A DNA stretch of 64,000 bases, taken from Heliopora coerulea (taxonomy: Eukaryota; Cnidaria; Anthozoa; Scleralcyonacea; Helioporidae). Each line of letters begins with the position of its first letter. The first letter of the stretch is position 1. The notes below the pieces were generated by a model. The model was given only the letters and a program-made list of their open reading frames with translations. It was not told where the DNA came from and did not search any database. The DNA lies in assembly GCA_030142905.1 (NCBI GenBank), contig JASJOG010000114.1, positions 1 to 64,000 of the forward strand, written 5' to 3'. Of this stretch, positions 1 to 11,695 are shown piece after piece. Both the position numbers and the translations under genes were made by a program.

Positions 1-722
1 ATGAATTTTCCATGGGAAATGTAAATACAGCTGTGAGCTCAGTCAAACATGAAATGGCCTTAGTATACAAAGATATCATTCAATTCACAAAAAACAAAGA
101 AATTTTAGAAGACAAACTTGACAACCAATATTAACCCTGATCCTAACCCTAACCCTAGCTAAATACATGTTGTTATAATATTTTTAAAAAACCCATTTTT
201 CCTTGGTGTGACTCTCAAAATTTTCCTGCTAAATCTCCTTTCACTTGACTATTGAGCCAGCAATAAGCAGCCAGGTGCATCTGCTAAATTGCACACTAGC
301 CTTGGCTCTTACAAGGGGCTTAGAAGGGGCTTCCAGGTTCATAGAATTACACTATAACTGACATTGGTATTGACAGAGTTAATACTTTAATTCAAATCCT
401 GCTCAATTAACTTAATTTTTTTCATGTTGAGTTTTGCACTGAAACATAATCATTACTGTAAGCTTCTCTTTTTGTTTAAATTGTGTACATAACTTTGATT
501 TTGTTGTTATAGTTTTGGTACTTCTTTTGTTTATGGTATCCTAATTTTTTTAATATTGGATTGTTCTTTTTTGGTTAGTTTATTCTTAAATTGTTTCTGT
601 TTTCAGTAGGTTACATACAGTGTTTAATTGCTGGGTTTTGATCAATTACTGTACAAGAACTTGAGCAAATGATTTAGTTTTGGCAGTGCCATTTTATTAA
701 GAAATGCTTCAATTATTTTTAG

Positions 723-3700
723 TATGTCCCTGTGAAGGATGAGAAAGTCCTTGGAATAATAACAAATAAAGGTGGTGAGAGTTATAAAGTTGATATTGGA
801 AGCAGTATGCCAGCATCATTGCCATTTTTGGCATTTGAAGGAGCTACAAAAAAGAACAAACCTTTACTCAAGGTAAATTATGCTACCCTGATATTGGAAA
901 TTTCTGCTTGTGGACACTGACTATCCTTTTTAAGGAGAACACTTTGCAAATTTGTGGTTATATCCTGAGGTTTTTTCTCAGCTTATCTATCTCATTTTTT
1001 TTTCACTCTAATTTTTGTTCGCTGAGTTAAATAATGATGTATGTTAGATTGAATTGGCCTGCTCCTATCCACTTATTGGCTAAACTCCAGTCCAAAGTTT
1101 AAACTGCTTGTTCAGTCTGCTGTGATCTGTGCTTTGAATTTTCAAATCCTGTCGGATGTGAAGAAATCTGCATTTTGCAATGTTGAAAACCCAACAAAGC
1201 TATCATGTTATATCGCGCTTGTTATCACGTCAGAATGTAAGAATATTCTTCTTTTAGCTTGGCACTCAATGAGTCAAAGACAAGAGCCCCAAGATAGACA
1301 AAAAAACCTAGAAACCTTGAATTTTTGGATGTTTTTGTTGCATTGGCAGAGAATTATTTACCTTGTCAAATCCATCATCTCAGGATAAAAATGAGAGCCC
1401 AGCTCAAAATTTTTAGGTGAACCATGTCTACGCCCCTGAATATGCGGTGGCAACTTGTGCTTGTCTGTCTTTCACGGTCAGCTTACCCCAAATGCTGCTT
1501 CAAGTTGCTCACAAGTCTAGCGACTATAGTGTGTTCAACTTGAAATGATGGACCTGGCACTGTAACCAATGACAAATCACCTACTTTACTAAGTTGTAGT
1601 AATTGGACCATTTTGCAAATTACCCAGTTACAGTTATTTAATTATAAACTACTAAGATTAGTCTTGGCAATCTTCCATTTAAATGCACTAAGGCTGACCG
1701 AATTACTCAGCCTGATCCTTACTTTGGTCCGTTAATTTGGCCACAGTTGTGGGTTTTCTTCAGGTTTTCCGGATTCCTCCGTCACGGGAAGTGCACATGG
1801 TTGGTTTGGATAAAAAGTTAGAGAATTCCAAAAACAGCAAACATAAATAGTTTGAGTGTGGCTGGCATTATCGTAGAGAACATGTCTTACCTCTCTTGGG
1901 TCAGAATTCGATTCTGCTACGTGCAATTGTCCGATTAAAGTTACCTTGATCACATGTGAGCAGAGAGATATCTGGTTTGACTTTACCAAGCCCGGCATGT
2001 TTTCCCCCGGGTACGGTGGTTCCCTTCTGTAGTAACACTGGACACATGAGGGGTAGCCCTTAGTGGACATTACGTCATTCAGTGTAAAAGATAATTACTA
2101 ATTGTTTAAGTTTGGTTGTAAAGATCTCGTGAAATTGGTGTAGTCGGCCGCTGAAAAACCCTAATGAGAGCGAGCTGGAATCACCAAAACGTACTTGCAT
2201 TGATCATCCATCCCATGCCACATTTCTGTGTCTAGGATCTTAAGCCATCCCACTGGCAAAATGAAACTACTGTCTCCATGTTGTAGTAATGTAGTTGGAG
2301 TGTTTTTGTGTTATAGATTGGTGATCTGGTCTATGGCCGTTTGTCTGTTGCTAATAAAGATATGGAAGCTGAATTAGTGTGCACGGATACAAACCACAAA
2401 GCAAACGGAATGGGTCCCTTAAAAGATGGATTTTTATTTACTCACTCACTTGGATTAACCAGGAAGTAAAAAGATCTATTTTCTGTATTTAGAATTAAAA
2501 TACGATGAAAATTTCTTACAATAACCTGATGGGGGACCTGAAATGCTGTGAAATACGTATTTACAGTCAGTGACTAAAGTCTTTACGCCGTTGTTTTTGT
2601 AAAGGAAAATTTCATGTTCTTAGTACCCGCCTCCCCTCTTCAGCAGGGAGGGGCGTCATTTTGATAAAATCTGTGATTAAAACTAAGTAAACATAGACAT
2701 TTTACCTGTCCGAAGGTGTTTTGTCACTAGCTGCATTGTTGTGGACATTCACCTGCTCCTATGGGAAGTTAGAATTAACATCAATACCGTCGAGGTCAAC
2801 CTCGTCCCCAGGGCCATTCGCCCCTCAGCCCCCGATATCGGCTAATGGCCTTGGGGACAAAGTTGTCTTGGGGTTTGACAGTTGTAATGCCCAACTATAA
2901 GAACCACTATATGGCATTGAGCATAAATTTCGGTAGTGTCATCATGACAGCAATGAAAAATCCTATAATCCTGTTATTCAGTTACTTCAGATTTTTAAGT
3001 GCGACTGCGACGAAAAAAAGTGGTCTGGTCCAGTTTTGATATCATGTGAAAATAACTTTGAAATGAGGAATAATGTCGTTCTTGGCTTGGTAATTTCAAA
3101 TATCGTTCCTGACATATTCAGGCTGCTAAATTACATTCATTAGATGGATTATGACGTCATCTGCTCCATACTGATTTAATAAAATAGAAATAATGAGGAA
3201 TATTTCTGAAAATAATTGTTAGAACGTACTGAAACTTCACATAATCATGGTTATGAAGAAAACTAATTTTCCTGTGTTTATAATGTTGTTACCTTGGAAA
3301 CACCATGACCACTGTCCCCTTTTATCTTAAAACGCTAAATACTAATTTCTGTTTATTTTTTTGAAAATAAGATTATTTTAAACTGAGAACGAATGTTTGT
3401 ACTTATGAACTACAGTGAACGCTGTTTGACGGAGCAGAAAAAGGCAAATTAACTAGTTTGTATGAGAGCAACATAATGAACACAGGTGAGTGTATTTATT
3501 TACCTCACATATTCATTATCAGTTTCAACATTTCTATCAGGTGTTTCTTGTAATATTCCTCATTTTGTGAATATTATTTAGTCTGTGTTGAGCCGATAAC
3601 GTCACAAAATATCAGGTTTGCATGTTCTAAAAACAGGAATATCTTCGGAATGAGATGACATATTAACAAACCAAAACTGATATTCTTCCTCATGTCCAAG

Positions 3701-5347
3701 GGATTTACGGTTTATGATCTTAGCAGTAGTTTAACTGATTAGAGTCTGGACTGCCTTTCCTTAAAGAAAACTGTGTACGGATTTCAAGAATGTTTAAATA
3801 GTGCCAGAGCTATCGACATTTTTATGCAAAAAATGCCTTGCAATTACGTTAAAATCATGAAAATCTGTGCATGCTAATTTCTTTAAAATTTGGTTACTGA
3901 ATAGTCGCACGCATGCTTTTTCTTTCATAAGCATCAACTCATGTTTAACTTACTTTTATTAAGAATTCCTTCACAATTATCACATTGGGAGATCGACAGT
4001 CGCGTAGTCAGGAACTCGAAAATGGGGGTGGGGAGATTTTAGACAAATGTACCGACAAGATGTTAGCAATGTACCAACAAATATTAAGGGAAAATCAAGG
4101 TTAACCAAACCAAGGGCATGAATAAATACAGGAATAAGTGATTTCTGCTTTGCTAGCTCTGGCTGGTATAATGGTATTAAATTTCGAAAATGATTTAACG
4201 CAAAAGTACGCACATTACCTGACCTATGATATATGCCAACATATTTTCTTTTTCGGCCATTACCGCTACCACAACCACTTTGTCCTGAGGGTTGACTGGA
4301 TCTGTTATTTTTGTCGGTTAAAAAAAGAAAACAAAACAGAATTCCTAACAAACATTTTGTATTGAACGTCTTTCCCGTAGTTAACTTTCGCCGGAGTTTA
4401 TTGTTTTTAATTTGATAATTCAAATGCAGTCGGAATCGGCGATAGACAGGCTTAATATACCGACAAACGTACTGGATGTACCGACAGATTTAGTCAGGAC
4501 GACAATTGGGGGAGGGGCAACTGCGCCCCCTACCCCCCTTAGCTACGCTAATGGAGATCGATGTAGTCTGATCATGCTTGAACCGGCATTCATGTGAGTA
4601 TTTGACGTTGTTTTCTTATGGAAACTGGGCTGAAACAAGTAGGTTTGAGAAACCAAGATGGCGGATATTTCCACGTTTTTGTTAAGTTGTTTACATTCGG
4701 TTAACTCATTTCGAGCGAAAGACAAGGAAACGCTCAAAGGATTCGAGCGAAGTTCGTCGAGCGAATTTACGACATGTGCAGAATAAGAAAAAGATATCTT
4801 TCTTACTCGGTAATTAGTTTGAATAAAACAGTCGACAGACAACTTTGGTTTGAACCAAGTACGGGGAAGATGAATCCAACTCGTTGTCGTGTACGAGGCT
4901 TTTAGGTCGTCTAACAACTGTGGTTCTATATTTCAAGCATACCAAATGGTTATTGCTTGAACCTGTGACCTCCACGTAAAATAAGTTATTTATTAAAATG
5001 AACTGACCTGGGCAGATCTGCTTAGCTTGCTCTAGTATAGCTACTGAACGTGTAGAATATTCTTAATCCACCTGCTGAAGAGGAAAGTATCTTTAATTGG
5101 TTTTTTGTTTTGTTTTTTTCAACTTTTTTTATTTAGATTGCTTAGTCGAGGAAGCTCTGTGCAAAAAGTTCTTGGAAAATTTTTTCTGTTTGAATGTTCG
5201 ATTGGAATGAATGGTCGAACGTGGATAAAATCTCAGTCAGTCGCCCACACCATACTCATAGCCAACGCTATTGAGGCGTCAGAATATATGACATCCACTC
5301 AAATTGAACAAATGGTTAAGAAACTTGCTGAGGGATTTCGCGGTTAG
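723..5347 (+). CDS. EXOSC3: Exosome complex component RRP40 (EXOSC3), last three exons
   Basis: Non-catalytic cap subunit of the RNA exosome; its S1 and KH domains bind RNA at the entry pore in nucleus and cytoplasm. I see three exons: 723-872 (phase 0, after ...ttttag, before gtaaat), 2317-2465 (after ttatag, before gtaaaa) and 5137-5347 (after atttag, ending in TAG). Reading phases chain exactly (150, 149 and 211 nt). Exon 1 here gives the S1-domain stretch with [16 protein letters not shown] and [10 protein letters not shown]; exon 2 gives [20 protein letters not shown]; exon 3 gives the KH region with [10 protein letters not shown]. The N-terminal exon or exons must lie before base 1. The family is recognised from these motifs; nothing looks broken. 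Introns are 1.4 and 2.7 kb. A possible polyadenylation signal (aataaa) lies near 5697. Confidence 0.9.
873..2316 (+). other. Intron of EXOSC3, no other gene seen
   Basis: AT-rich intron bounded by gtaaat and ttatag. Short open frames on both strands (for example around 1122-1388 and 1732-2070) show no recognisable protein and are ordinary intronic frames. Confidence 0.7.
2795..2866. repeat. Small MITE-like inverted repeat
   Basis: The arms read cctcgtccccagggccatt and, inverted, aatggccttggggacaaag, around a core containing the palindrome gatatc. The structure is that of a short non-autonomous foldback element. I cannot name the family. Confidence 0.45.
3990..4556. repeat. Candidate non-autonomous transposon with G/C-run ends
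   Basis: The left end has gcgtagtcagg followed by a G-run (aatgggggtgggg). The right end has a C-run and ttagctacgct, roughly the inverted form. The interior repeats the word accgaca several times. No coding sequence is visible. The element boundaries are inferred from these loosely matching ends. Confidence 0.3.
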
Positions 5348-6257
5348 TCAGGTATAAAAATGATTGAAAAGAAATACGCCTCATGAAAAAAAACCCCCCA
5401 AAAACAAGACAAACTGGTAGTGTTGTCCCATCATTAAATCTGAAAAACATACTACGTGGGATTCATTGTTCATCTGACAGATTGAGTAATCAGATAATAC
5501 TTTGACGTGATGAATATGGAGATGACTGAAAAGCAAGGGATGTCAACTTGTATACCTCGTATGTACTTGATGCGTTGTGGTGTCTAAGTGGATCTGAAAC
5601 CCTGGTAAGTGGCCTGAATTATTCCTGTGGAACTCACTTGAAGAGTGAGGTAGACATCTGTTCAGGAAACATAAAGAAAATTGAGCCTGTGAGTTAATAA
5701 ATTGAATTGCTGCTGCAGGGATGGTGGGCAGTAGAAGATCGGAAATGAAACTTGATCATTTATGTCATGTGTGACCGTATGTCATTGTCAGACGTTGTAA
5801 TAGGGTCGAAATTTAACCTGAATCGTTTTCCCGTCTTGTTTCATTAGCTCATATCTTGAGTTTACAAAATGTTCCTTGTCGGAGTTGATTTTTTTTTTTT
5901 CTTGCACTTGCAACAGTCCGCTGGGTAAGGTTTTGGAAAACATAGCATTTACAACAACAGAAACGCTCTTTTTTCGGTTTTTACGCGACTGTTGAGGTGA
6001 TTCTCCTAAGAAACCTATTGCTGCAATCAAACTTTTAGAATACAGAGAGCTCAAGAAAACGTCTTTTTAAATCGTTTTATTCTTTTAAATAAGAAAGTCA
6101 TCTGACACTATGCCCTGAGATTAAAAATCTAGCACAAAAAGGGACGATCAAGTAAAATGTACGATAATTAATCATCAAAATTCTAAGACTGATTTAAACC
6201 GCACATGCGAACTAAATCACTGTCCAATTATACCAGTGTTACTTCACGCATAACGAT
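5348..6257. other. Intergenic region between EXOSC3 and NDUFA2
   Basis: AT-rich sequence with no supported gene. Any 5' exon of NDUFA2 would have to lie here or further upstream, but I could not identify one. Confidence 0.5.
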
Positions 6258-6563
6258 ATGAGATACTACCAGTATCTAAACTTCCCACAGATTGTTCGTG
6301 AAATTCGAATTCACTTATGCCAAACGTCCAAAAGTAGTCAAGGAGTAAGAGATATTCTTGAAAAGTATATTAATATTAAAAAAGACAACCCTAGATTTCC
6401 ATTCCTGGTCAGGGAATGTAGTGGGATTGAACCAAAGCTCTATGCCCAATATGGATTTGGAAAAAAAGCAAACGTTACATTGGCTGATAAAAATTGTGAA
6501 GACGTTTTTCATCTATTGATGAAAAAAGCAGTTGTAACCACCGGCATAGACCACGAAAAGTGA
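6258..6563 (+). CDS. NDUFA2: NADH dehydrogenase 1 alpha subcomplex subunit 2 (NDUFA2, B8)
   Basis: Accessory subunit of mitochondrial respiratory complex I with a thioredoxin-like fold, located in the matrix arm. Family motifs seen are REIRIHLCQ, SQGVRDILEKY, NPRFPFLVRECSG and KLYAQYGFGKK. The open frame is 101 residues, near the family's usual size of about 99. The first 11 residues do not resemble the family, and conserved sequence starts directly after cttcccacag, a plausible splice acceptor ending at 6290. The real first exon may therefore be upstream, with this the last exon from 6291. Alternatively the ATG at 6258 is used. The conserved part is uninterrupted. An aataaa lies two bases after the stop, unusually close for a polyadenylation signal. 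Confidence 0.85.
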   Translation: MRYYQYLNFPQIVREIRIHLCQTSKSSQGVRDILEKYINIKKDNPRFPFLVRECSGIEPKLYAQYGFGKKANVTLADKNCEDVFHLLMKKAVVTTGIDHEK

Positions 6564-8150
6564 AAATAAAGTCAGATATATTTAACACACGAGGATGGAT
6601 GATTACTTGAAAATAACGGCGAACCTTCCCACCCTTTAACGTTTAGCTCATGCAGTCAGGTTCGTTTTTGTCATCAGTTGATACCTTTACAAATTATCAG
6701 ACAGCTTATTTGAAATCAACCGATTTATACCTAAACTGGAGATGAAATAAAACGTCAATGGAGCCCGACTTAAAGAAAAGCTATCACGAATGGTTATAAG
6801 TTTCGTGAAAACAACCACCTTGGAATGTTTACATGTCATTTTAAAACAATTGATGCCAAAAGTTTAGTAAAGGCACAAACAGACGGGGTGCTCCTTCCTG
6901 GCAATAAACCTGTTTGAAAACTGTGTTGATGACAGTTGAACTATTATTTACGGACTGCACGCGATGTTTACTTCTACGGTCTGATAAGTATTAGTTTGGT
7001 AAATTTAAGTATGAAAGTATCAATAGTTGTGTCACCTTTGAAAGATGTCTTACGAATGCAACGTTAAAAAAAGGATCCTTGGGAGTTCCCGTTTATACTT
7101 TGATAATTCTTTTCGGTCATTTTGGAAGGCTTAAAATGGAGCCCCTCGGGTATCTCCGACTCATCGGGCCCTACGAATGGATTTCCGACCAAGTTGTGTG
7201 AGGGGGACTCCCCGCTCCACCCGGTGAAAGCATGTTGTCGTTACGCCACTGCTCTGATGATGTTCCGTGAGGCGACGAAATCGTTAATCATTAAATATGT
7301 TTTAGATTCTTCTGGTCTTTTTTGTTTTTCAATTGTAACCGGTGTAGAAATATTTCGCGCAATTTCTTCGGTATTGCTTTTTATACTAAAGTTAATTCAT
7401 TAGCATTTTAATTTTTAAGAGAACTAAAACAGCTTTGATAACCAGGCATCGTCAAGAAGAAAAGGTGTGTTACATTGTGGATATTGCTTACCCTTTTGAC
7501 ACAAGAATAGCTTATAAAGAGCAGAGGCGACGGAAGCAATTCTTATGTGCCGCGGCCGACAGCACGGGACATACTTAACATAGAGAGCGGCACTATAAAA
7601 GCGACTTATTATACGTCAAGGACGTAACTTAACAACGCTATGTCTGGTTTATTTTAACGATTTAATGCAAGAGGTAACGACATACATTGTCTGAAAGATT
7701 AAGCATTTCGTATCAGGTAATAACTTACAACTGTAGACAACATGTGGAATGTTAACAACGAATGCGAGAAGTTGGGCTCGAAGTACCGTTGCATTTATAT
7801 CACTGCCGTAGAAGTCTGTAACGGCTAATAATTGCTGCTCATAATCCTCCCCGTTCACTCTTTTCAAAATGAATTGTTGCTAGAGCTTTTAAACAATGAC
7901 CGATGACTCACAGAAACAGTTACGCAAAGAAAAATCAGTGCGTGCTTCAACAACTGAAAAAAATTATAAATTTATCAACGTAGCATTGAAAAAAGTTCTG
8001 CGGCGACCGCGGCGGTTCCGTCGCCCTTGAGAAGAGAAGATCAACGCTTACACAGATTTGAAATATAAATTATCGATAATTATGTAGGAGAAACAAAGTA
8101 GAAAAAGGTAGATGAACGATCTTCAAGCTCTATACTCAGAAAATGATTTC
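6564..8150. other. Non-coding region, no gene recognised
   Basis: AT-rich with occasional GC patches (7550-7610, 7990-8040). Small open frames on both strands show no recognisable motif. Nothing further can be supported. Confidence 0.5.
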
Positions 8151-8152
8151 TG

Positions 8153-8246
8153 AGCCCCAGACGGGGATCGAACCCGCAACTTTCTGATGACCGGTGAGAC
8201 GCTTCGGTGAGACGCTTCGGTGAGACGCTCATTGAGCTACCGAGAC
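8153..8246 (-). repeat. tRNA-derived SINE-like copy 1, with internal 13-bp repeats
   Basis: On the minus strand this reads as the same tRNA-like body as the copy at 8417-8489, but a 13-bp segment (gagacgcttcggt on plus) occurs in tandem, which expands the D-arm to anticodon-arm region and destroys the tRNA fold. The TTCGATC T-loop and acceptor sequences remain. Confidence 0.6.
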
Positions 8247-8416
8247 TCCGATGGTGAGTTAAGGTGCAAATTCGATATATATGTGCGACCTAAGCGGAAG
8301 CCACTATATATTAGTAATGATTGAAGCAGTTTTTTAATGTTTGAGAAACGTGAGAGCTTGGATATATTAAGGTAGATGAACGATCTTCAAGCTCGATACT
8401 CAGAAAATGATTTCTG

Positions 8417-8489
8417 AGCCCCAGACGGGGATCGAACCCGCAACCTTCTGATGACCGGTGAGACGCTCTAACCATTGAGCTACCGAGAC
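8417..8489 (-). repeat. tRNA-derived sequence (tRNA-like pseudogene, SINE head)
   Basis: The minus strand gives a 73-nt cloverleaf: acceptor GTCTCGG pairs with CTGGGGC (three G-T wobbles), U8-A9, D-stem GCTC/GAGC, and T-arm GCGGG-TTCGATC-CCCGT. The anticodon arm is defective: C instead of T at position 33 and one mismatch in the stem; the triplet at 34-36 would be GGT. The same sequence recurs twice within 600 bp with shared flanking sequence, so I read it as a tRNA-derived repeat rather than a working tRNA gene. Confidence 0.6.
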
Positions 8490-8568
8490 TCAGATGGTGA
8501 GCTAAGATGCAAATTCGATATGTAAGTGCGACCTAAGCGGAAGCGACTATATAGTAGTAATGATTGAA

Positions 8569-8641
8569 GCTCAATTAGCTCAATGGTTAGAGCGTCTCAC
8601 CGGTCATCAGAGGGTTGCGCGTTCGATCCTCGTCTGGGGCT
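8569..8641 (+). repeat. tRNA-derived SINE-like copy 3 (inverted relative to copies 1 and 2)
   Basis: The same tRNA-like body on the plus strand, with the acceptor 5' half lost. Together with its tail (to about 8718) it is the inverted partner of 8340-8483, giving arms of about 145 bp around a 90-bp spacer. Confidence 0.6.
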
Positions 8642-8726
8642 CAGAAATCATTTTCTGAGTATCGAGCTTGAAGATAGTTCATCTACCTTAATATATCCAA
8701 GCTCTCACGTTTCTCAAAGATTAAAA

Positions 8727-8980
8727 AGTGGAAAAAGGTTAATATCTTGCCAATCGTTATTGGGACATTGGGAATAGTGACCAACAAGTTCAAGAGTGAG
8801 TTGGAGAAGTTGGGGATTGGTGTTGGAACTGAGACAGTTCAAAAAGCTGGACTGTTCGGAACGGCCCGAATTTTGAGAAGAGTCTTTGGTATTAGTTTGA
8901 AAAGGACACATGGGAAAGCATTCTTTTGCCTTCATTTGCTGCGGGAGGCAGGTAGATGGCAAGTTGCACCGATATTATGA
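8727..8980 (+). pseudogene. 3' end of a LINE-type retrotransposon ORF
   Basis: The plus frame gives the peptide ILPIVIGTLGIVTNKFKSEL, followed by QKAGLFGTARILRRVFG, a sequence style I know from the C-terminal end of non-LTR retrotransposon polyproteins in cnidarians. It runs to a stop at 8978-8980 and is followed within 20 bp by a (TAA)n tail, as expected for a LINE 3' end. Only the last 80 or so codons remain, so this is a 5'-truncated dead copy. The family assignment is from memory of the pattern and moderate. Confidence 0.55.
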
Positions 8981-8997
8981 CAAACTGAGAACATTTG

Positions 8998-9006
8998 ATA
9001 ATAATG

Positions 9007-9045
<39 letters not shown>

Positions 9046-9051
9046 GTAATA
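8998..9051. repeat. (TAA)n microsatellite, LINE tail
   Basis: About 16 near-perfect TAA units directly downstream of the LINE remnant. A second (TAA)n tail occurs at the end of the LINE in the satellite array (about 49531-49577). Confidence 0.85.
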
Positions 9052-9409
9052 TATTTGTATATATGTATATATGAACCTTATTTGTAACCAAATCCATGTA
9101 GGAGAGACCCAGTCACGAAATTATGCCCACTAGTTCCGTTGGTCTTTAATCCCGTTCCGCCCCGGAGTTGACGCAAAATGTGAAGTGGAAACGTTGACTT
9201 CTAGTCAACGTTATCACAATAGAATAGTATAGAATTGTCACCCGCGCGACTTTTTATCCTAAGTGGAAATCAGCCCGGAGATCCTCTAACCATTGAACTG
9301 CGGTAGACTCAGATGGTAGAGCGAAGAGGGGACTTCTTGTACTGTTCGTAATCACCATGTGTACTGTTAACCCCAATATCGACCAGCCAAGTAACACGGG
9401 ACGAAATTA

Positions 9410-10090
9410 CAGATTTGAATGAATTTCACATGAATGCAAATTTGTTGCAAATTTGGCTCTCAAATTTGCAACAGATTTTCACTGGTAGTTTTGTCATCTT
9501 TGGGATGTCAAATTTGCACTGCATACACCAATACGTTTGCACATATGCAAATCCTTCAGCCGAAATTTGAATTGAATTTGCAACGGTTGTTTTGATATCT
9601 CTGCAACAACAAATTTGCAATATATACACTAATATCTTTGAACGTACGCAAATTTATCAACTTATATTTGCATCAAATTTGCAGTGGTGGTTTTATTGTC
9701 TTTGAAACTCCAAATTTGCAATACATACAGTCATAGCTTTGAATATATGCAAATCTGTCCTGACGTTTGCCTTAAATTTACATCGGTGAAAATTTGTGGG
9801 AAATTTAGCCTCCAAATTTGCAACAGATATTCACAGGTAGTTTTGTCATCTTTGGCACATCAAATTTGCTCTACATACACTGATACGTTTGCACATTTGC
9901 ATCGAATTTGCAATGGTTGTGATGACCAAAACTTATGAACTTAAATTTTGCATCAAATTTGCAGTGGTAGTTTTATTATCTTTGAAACTCCATATTGGCG
10001 ATACATACAGTCATAACTTTGAACATATGCAAATCCCCGTGACGACGTTTACCTTCAATTTGCCACGGTTGGTAGTTTATAATTCTTGCG
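9410..10090. repeat. Diverged tandem repeat rich in caaatttgca and atgcaaat words
   Basis: Five recognisable units share the landmarks atacatacagtcat or its variants, then tttgaacatatgcaaat, at about 9519, 9619, 9721, 9870 and 10002. The spacing is 100-150 bp, not constant. Two unit types differ: units with cgtttgcacat and a preceding gtcatctttgg, and units with ctttgaa and a preceding tatctttgaaactcc. No protein-coding signal. Confidence 0.6.
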
Positions 10091-11695
10091 AAACCATATT
10101 CGTCATATACTCAACTTTTCGCATAAACAAATCTGTGGGGTGGAATTTTCGTCAAACTTGTAGTCATTTGTCGTCTTTCTTTCACCAAATATGAAAAGGG
10201 GGCAATATTTTGAAAAATGAGAGGGACTATTACTTGAGGGTCGGCAGTTAATCGAGGAAATACAGTGATGCAGTTCAGAACTGCGTTGAATTTACGTTGG
10301 TCTTTTCATTAACATTGTAAATAAAATCTGCAATTCATGAACACAACTTTACATGTACGAAAATTTGGTTGGAACATTCCCCTAATGGAAATCACAGCCA
10401 TCGGCATTCTCAGTGGCATTAACGCACGCGTCTTATACTTGACGATTTGGGGGCAATAAGAGTTCACCTTTTATCTCAGCGCTTGCTACAGACAGCACAA
10501 AGAATAAAGAGCATTCGGTATTCCAACCGTAATAATTAAGGTCATTGCGTACGACCTTACCAGTTTACCGCATTTTCAGAATTAATGCCACAGAAACGAC
10601 TTGGGAAGAACCATCTTACCACCAGAGGATCTTTCAAACTTAAATAAGTTACTGCCATGAAGACTGCAGTTCTCAATTTGGCCAATACCATATATCAAAT
10701 GGGAAGGAGCCACGTTCTCAATACTTTAAAAATATTATAAATTTCAGTTTTAAAGTATGGCTCGTACTTTTTTACTACCCCAGATTAAAACAGTTCAATC
10801 GAACAATAAAGGATGAATGGACAATTCTAATTAGTTGCTCAAAATAATTTTCGTGAAAATAACTTTCGTGAAAAAACTGGGTGATAATAGTCTTTCCAGT
10901 CTATGGAAATATTTTTCTCCCAAACAACAGACGTTCAGGTCCGCAATGTTCAAAAGAAAATAAAGACTTTAAACAAGTTTATTTGGTATACATTACTTGG
11001 ATTGCGCGACCACTGAGGCACCAATGGTCTGAAAAACCCTTGGTAACAGAAAGTCGTCAAATACTCATGCCGAATAAGACGCTAAATTAGTGTTGTAAAG
11101 TGAACTCACTAAACAGCAGCATGCAGTTAGAATGTTAAAATTGTCACTGAACATTCAACGCCAACGGAACTTTATAGTTTCCACAACATCCCAGTATACA
11201 CTGAGAATTTTCAAGATAATAAGACTTATAACAATAATCGTAAACACCAATAACGTTTCTTAAAAGTTAAAAATGAACGTTCTGCAATGTACAGCACTTA
11301 CGTTTGTACTGACCCCATCACGACTGACTAGTAATAATTAGGTAGCTAACTTTTACGTAAAGTAATATCAAGAAGACTGATTTGTCAATGTGAGCGAAAT
11401 CTATAAGATTTGGTAAACTTGGTCGAATTGCATACCTGATTGCCTTTCGTATCAACTAGGTACACAGTAATTCAAAGTGATAAAAGACGTTAAATCCTTT
11501 CACGAATAAGAACTGTTCTCTAGTGACATTTGATTGACATAAGAACTCCAATCGATACCAAATGTTCGACATTTTGATCAAGATTACATGGACTGCACAC
11601 TACATTAAAGTCTCGTTAAAGAAAATGAAAAGATTATGCGTTTCCTAATCAGATGGTTGAACACACACACTTATATTAAACTGCGGTAAATGTTC
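10091..11695. other. Non-coding region downstream of the transposase gene
   Basis: No supported gene. If the CACTA-type element extends past its transposase stop at 11696, its left terminal region lies here, but I could not find matching inverted ends. Confidence 0.4.

Larger units (their letters stand above)
2466..5136 (+). other. Intron of EXOSC3 containing repeat remnants
   Basis: A 2.7-kb intron. It holds a small inverted-repeat element around 2790-2866 and a G/C-run element around 3990-4556 (both listed separately). No coding exon is recognisable between them. Confidence 0.6.

Noticed and set aside
120..165. Short ccctaa-like run (ccctgatcctaaccctaaccctag) as a telomere or telomeric insertion
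   Set aside because: Only about three telomere-like units and host genes follow; too short to call anything more than a chance or relic interstitial repeat.
3980..4423. 147-codon minus-strand open frame
   Set aside because: Lies within a repeat-like intronic segment, overlaps a plus-strand frame and shows no protein family pattern.
8417..8489. Functional threonine-type tRNA gene
   Set aside because: C at position 33, a mismatch in the anticodon stem and multiple linked copies point to a tRNA-derived repeat.
9889..10194. 101-codon open frame in the tandem repeat
   Set aside because: Runs through diverged repeat units without codon-level conservation; a by-product of the repeat.
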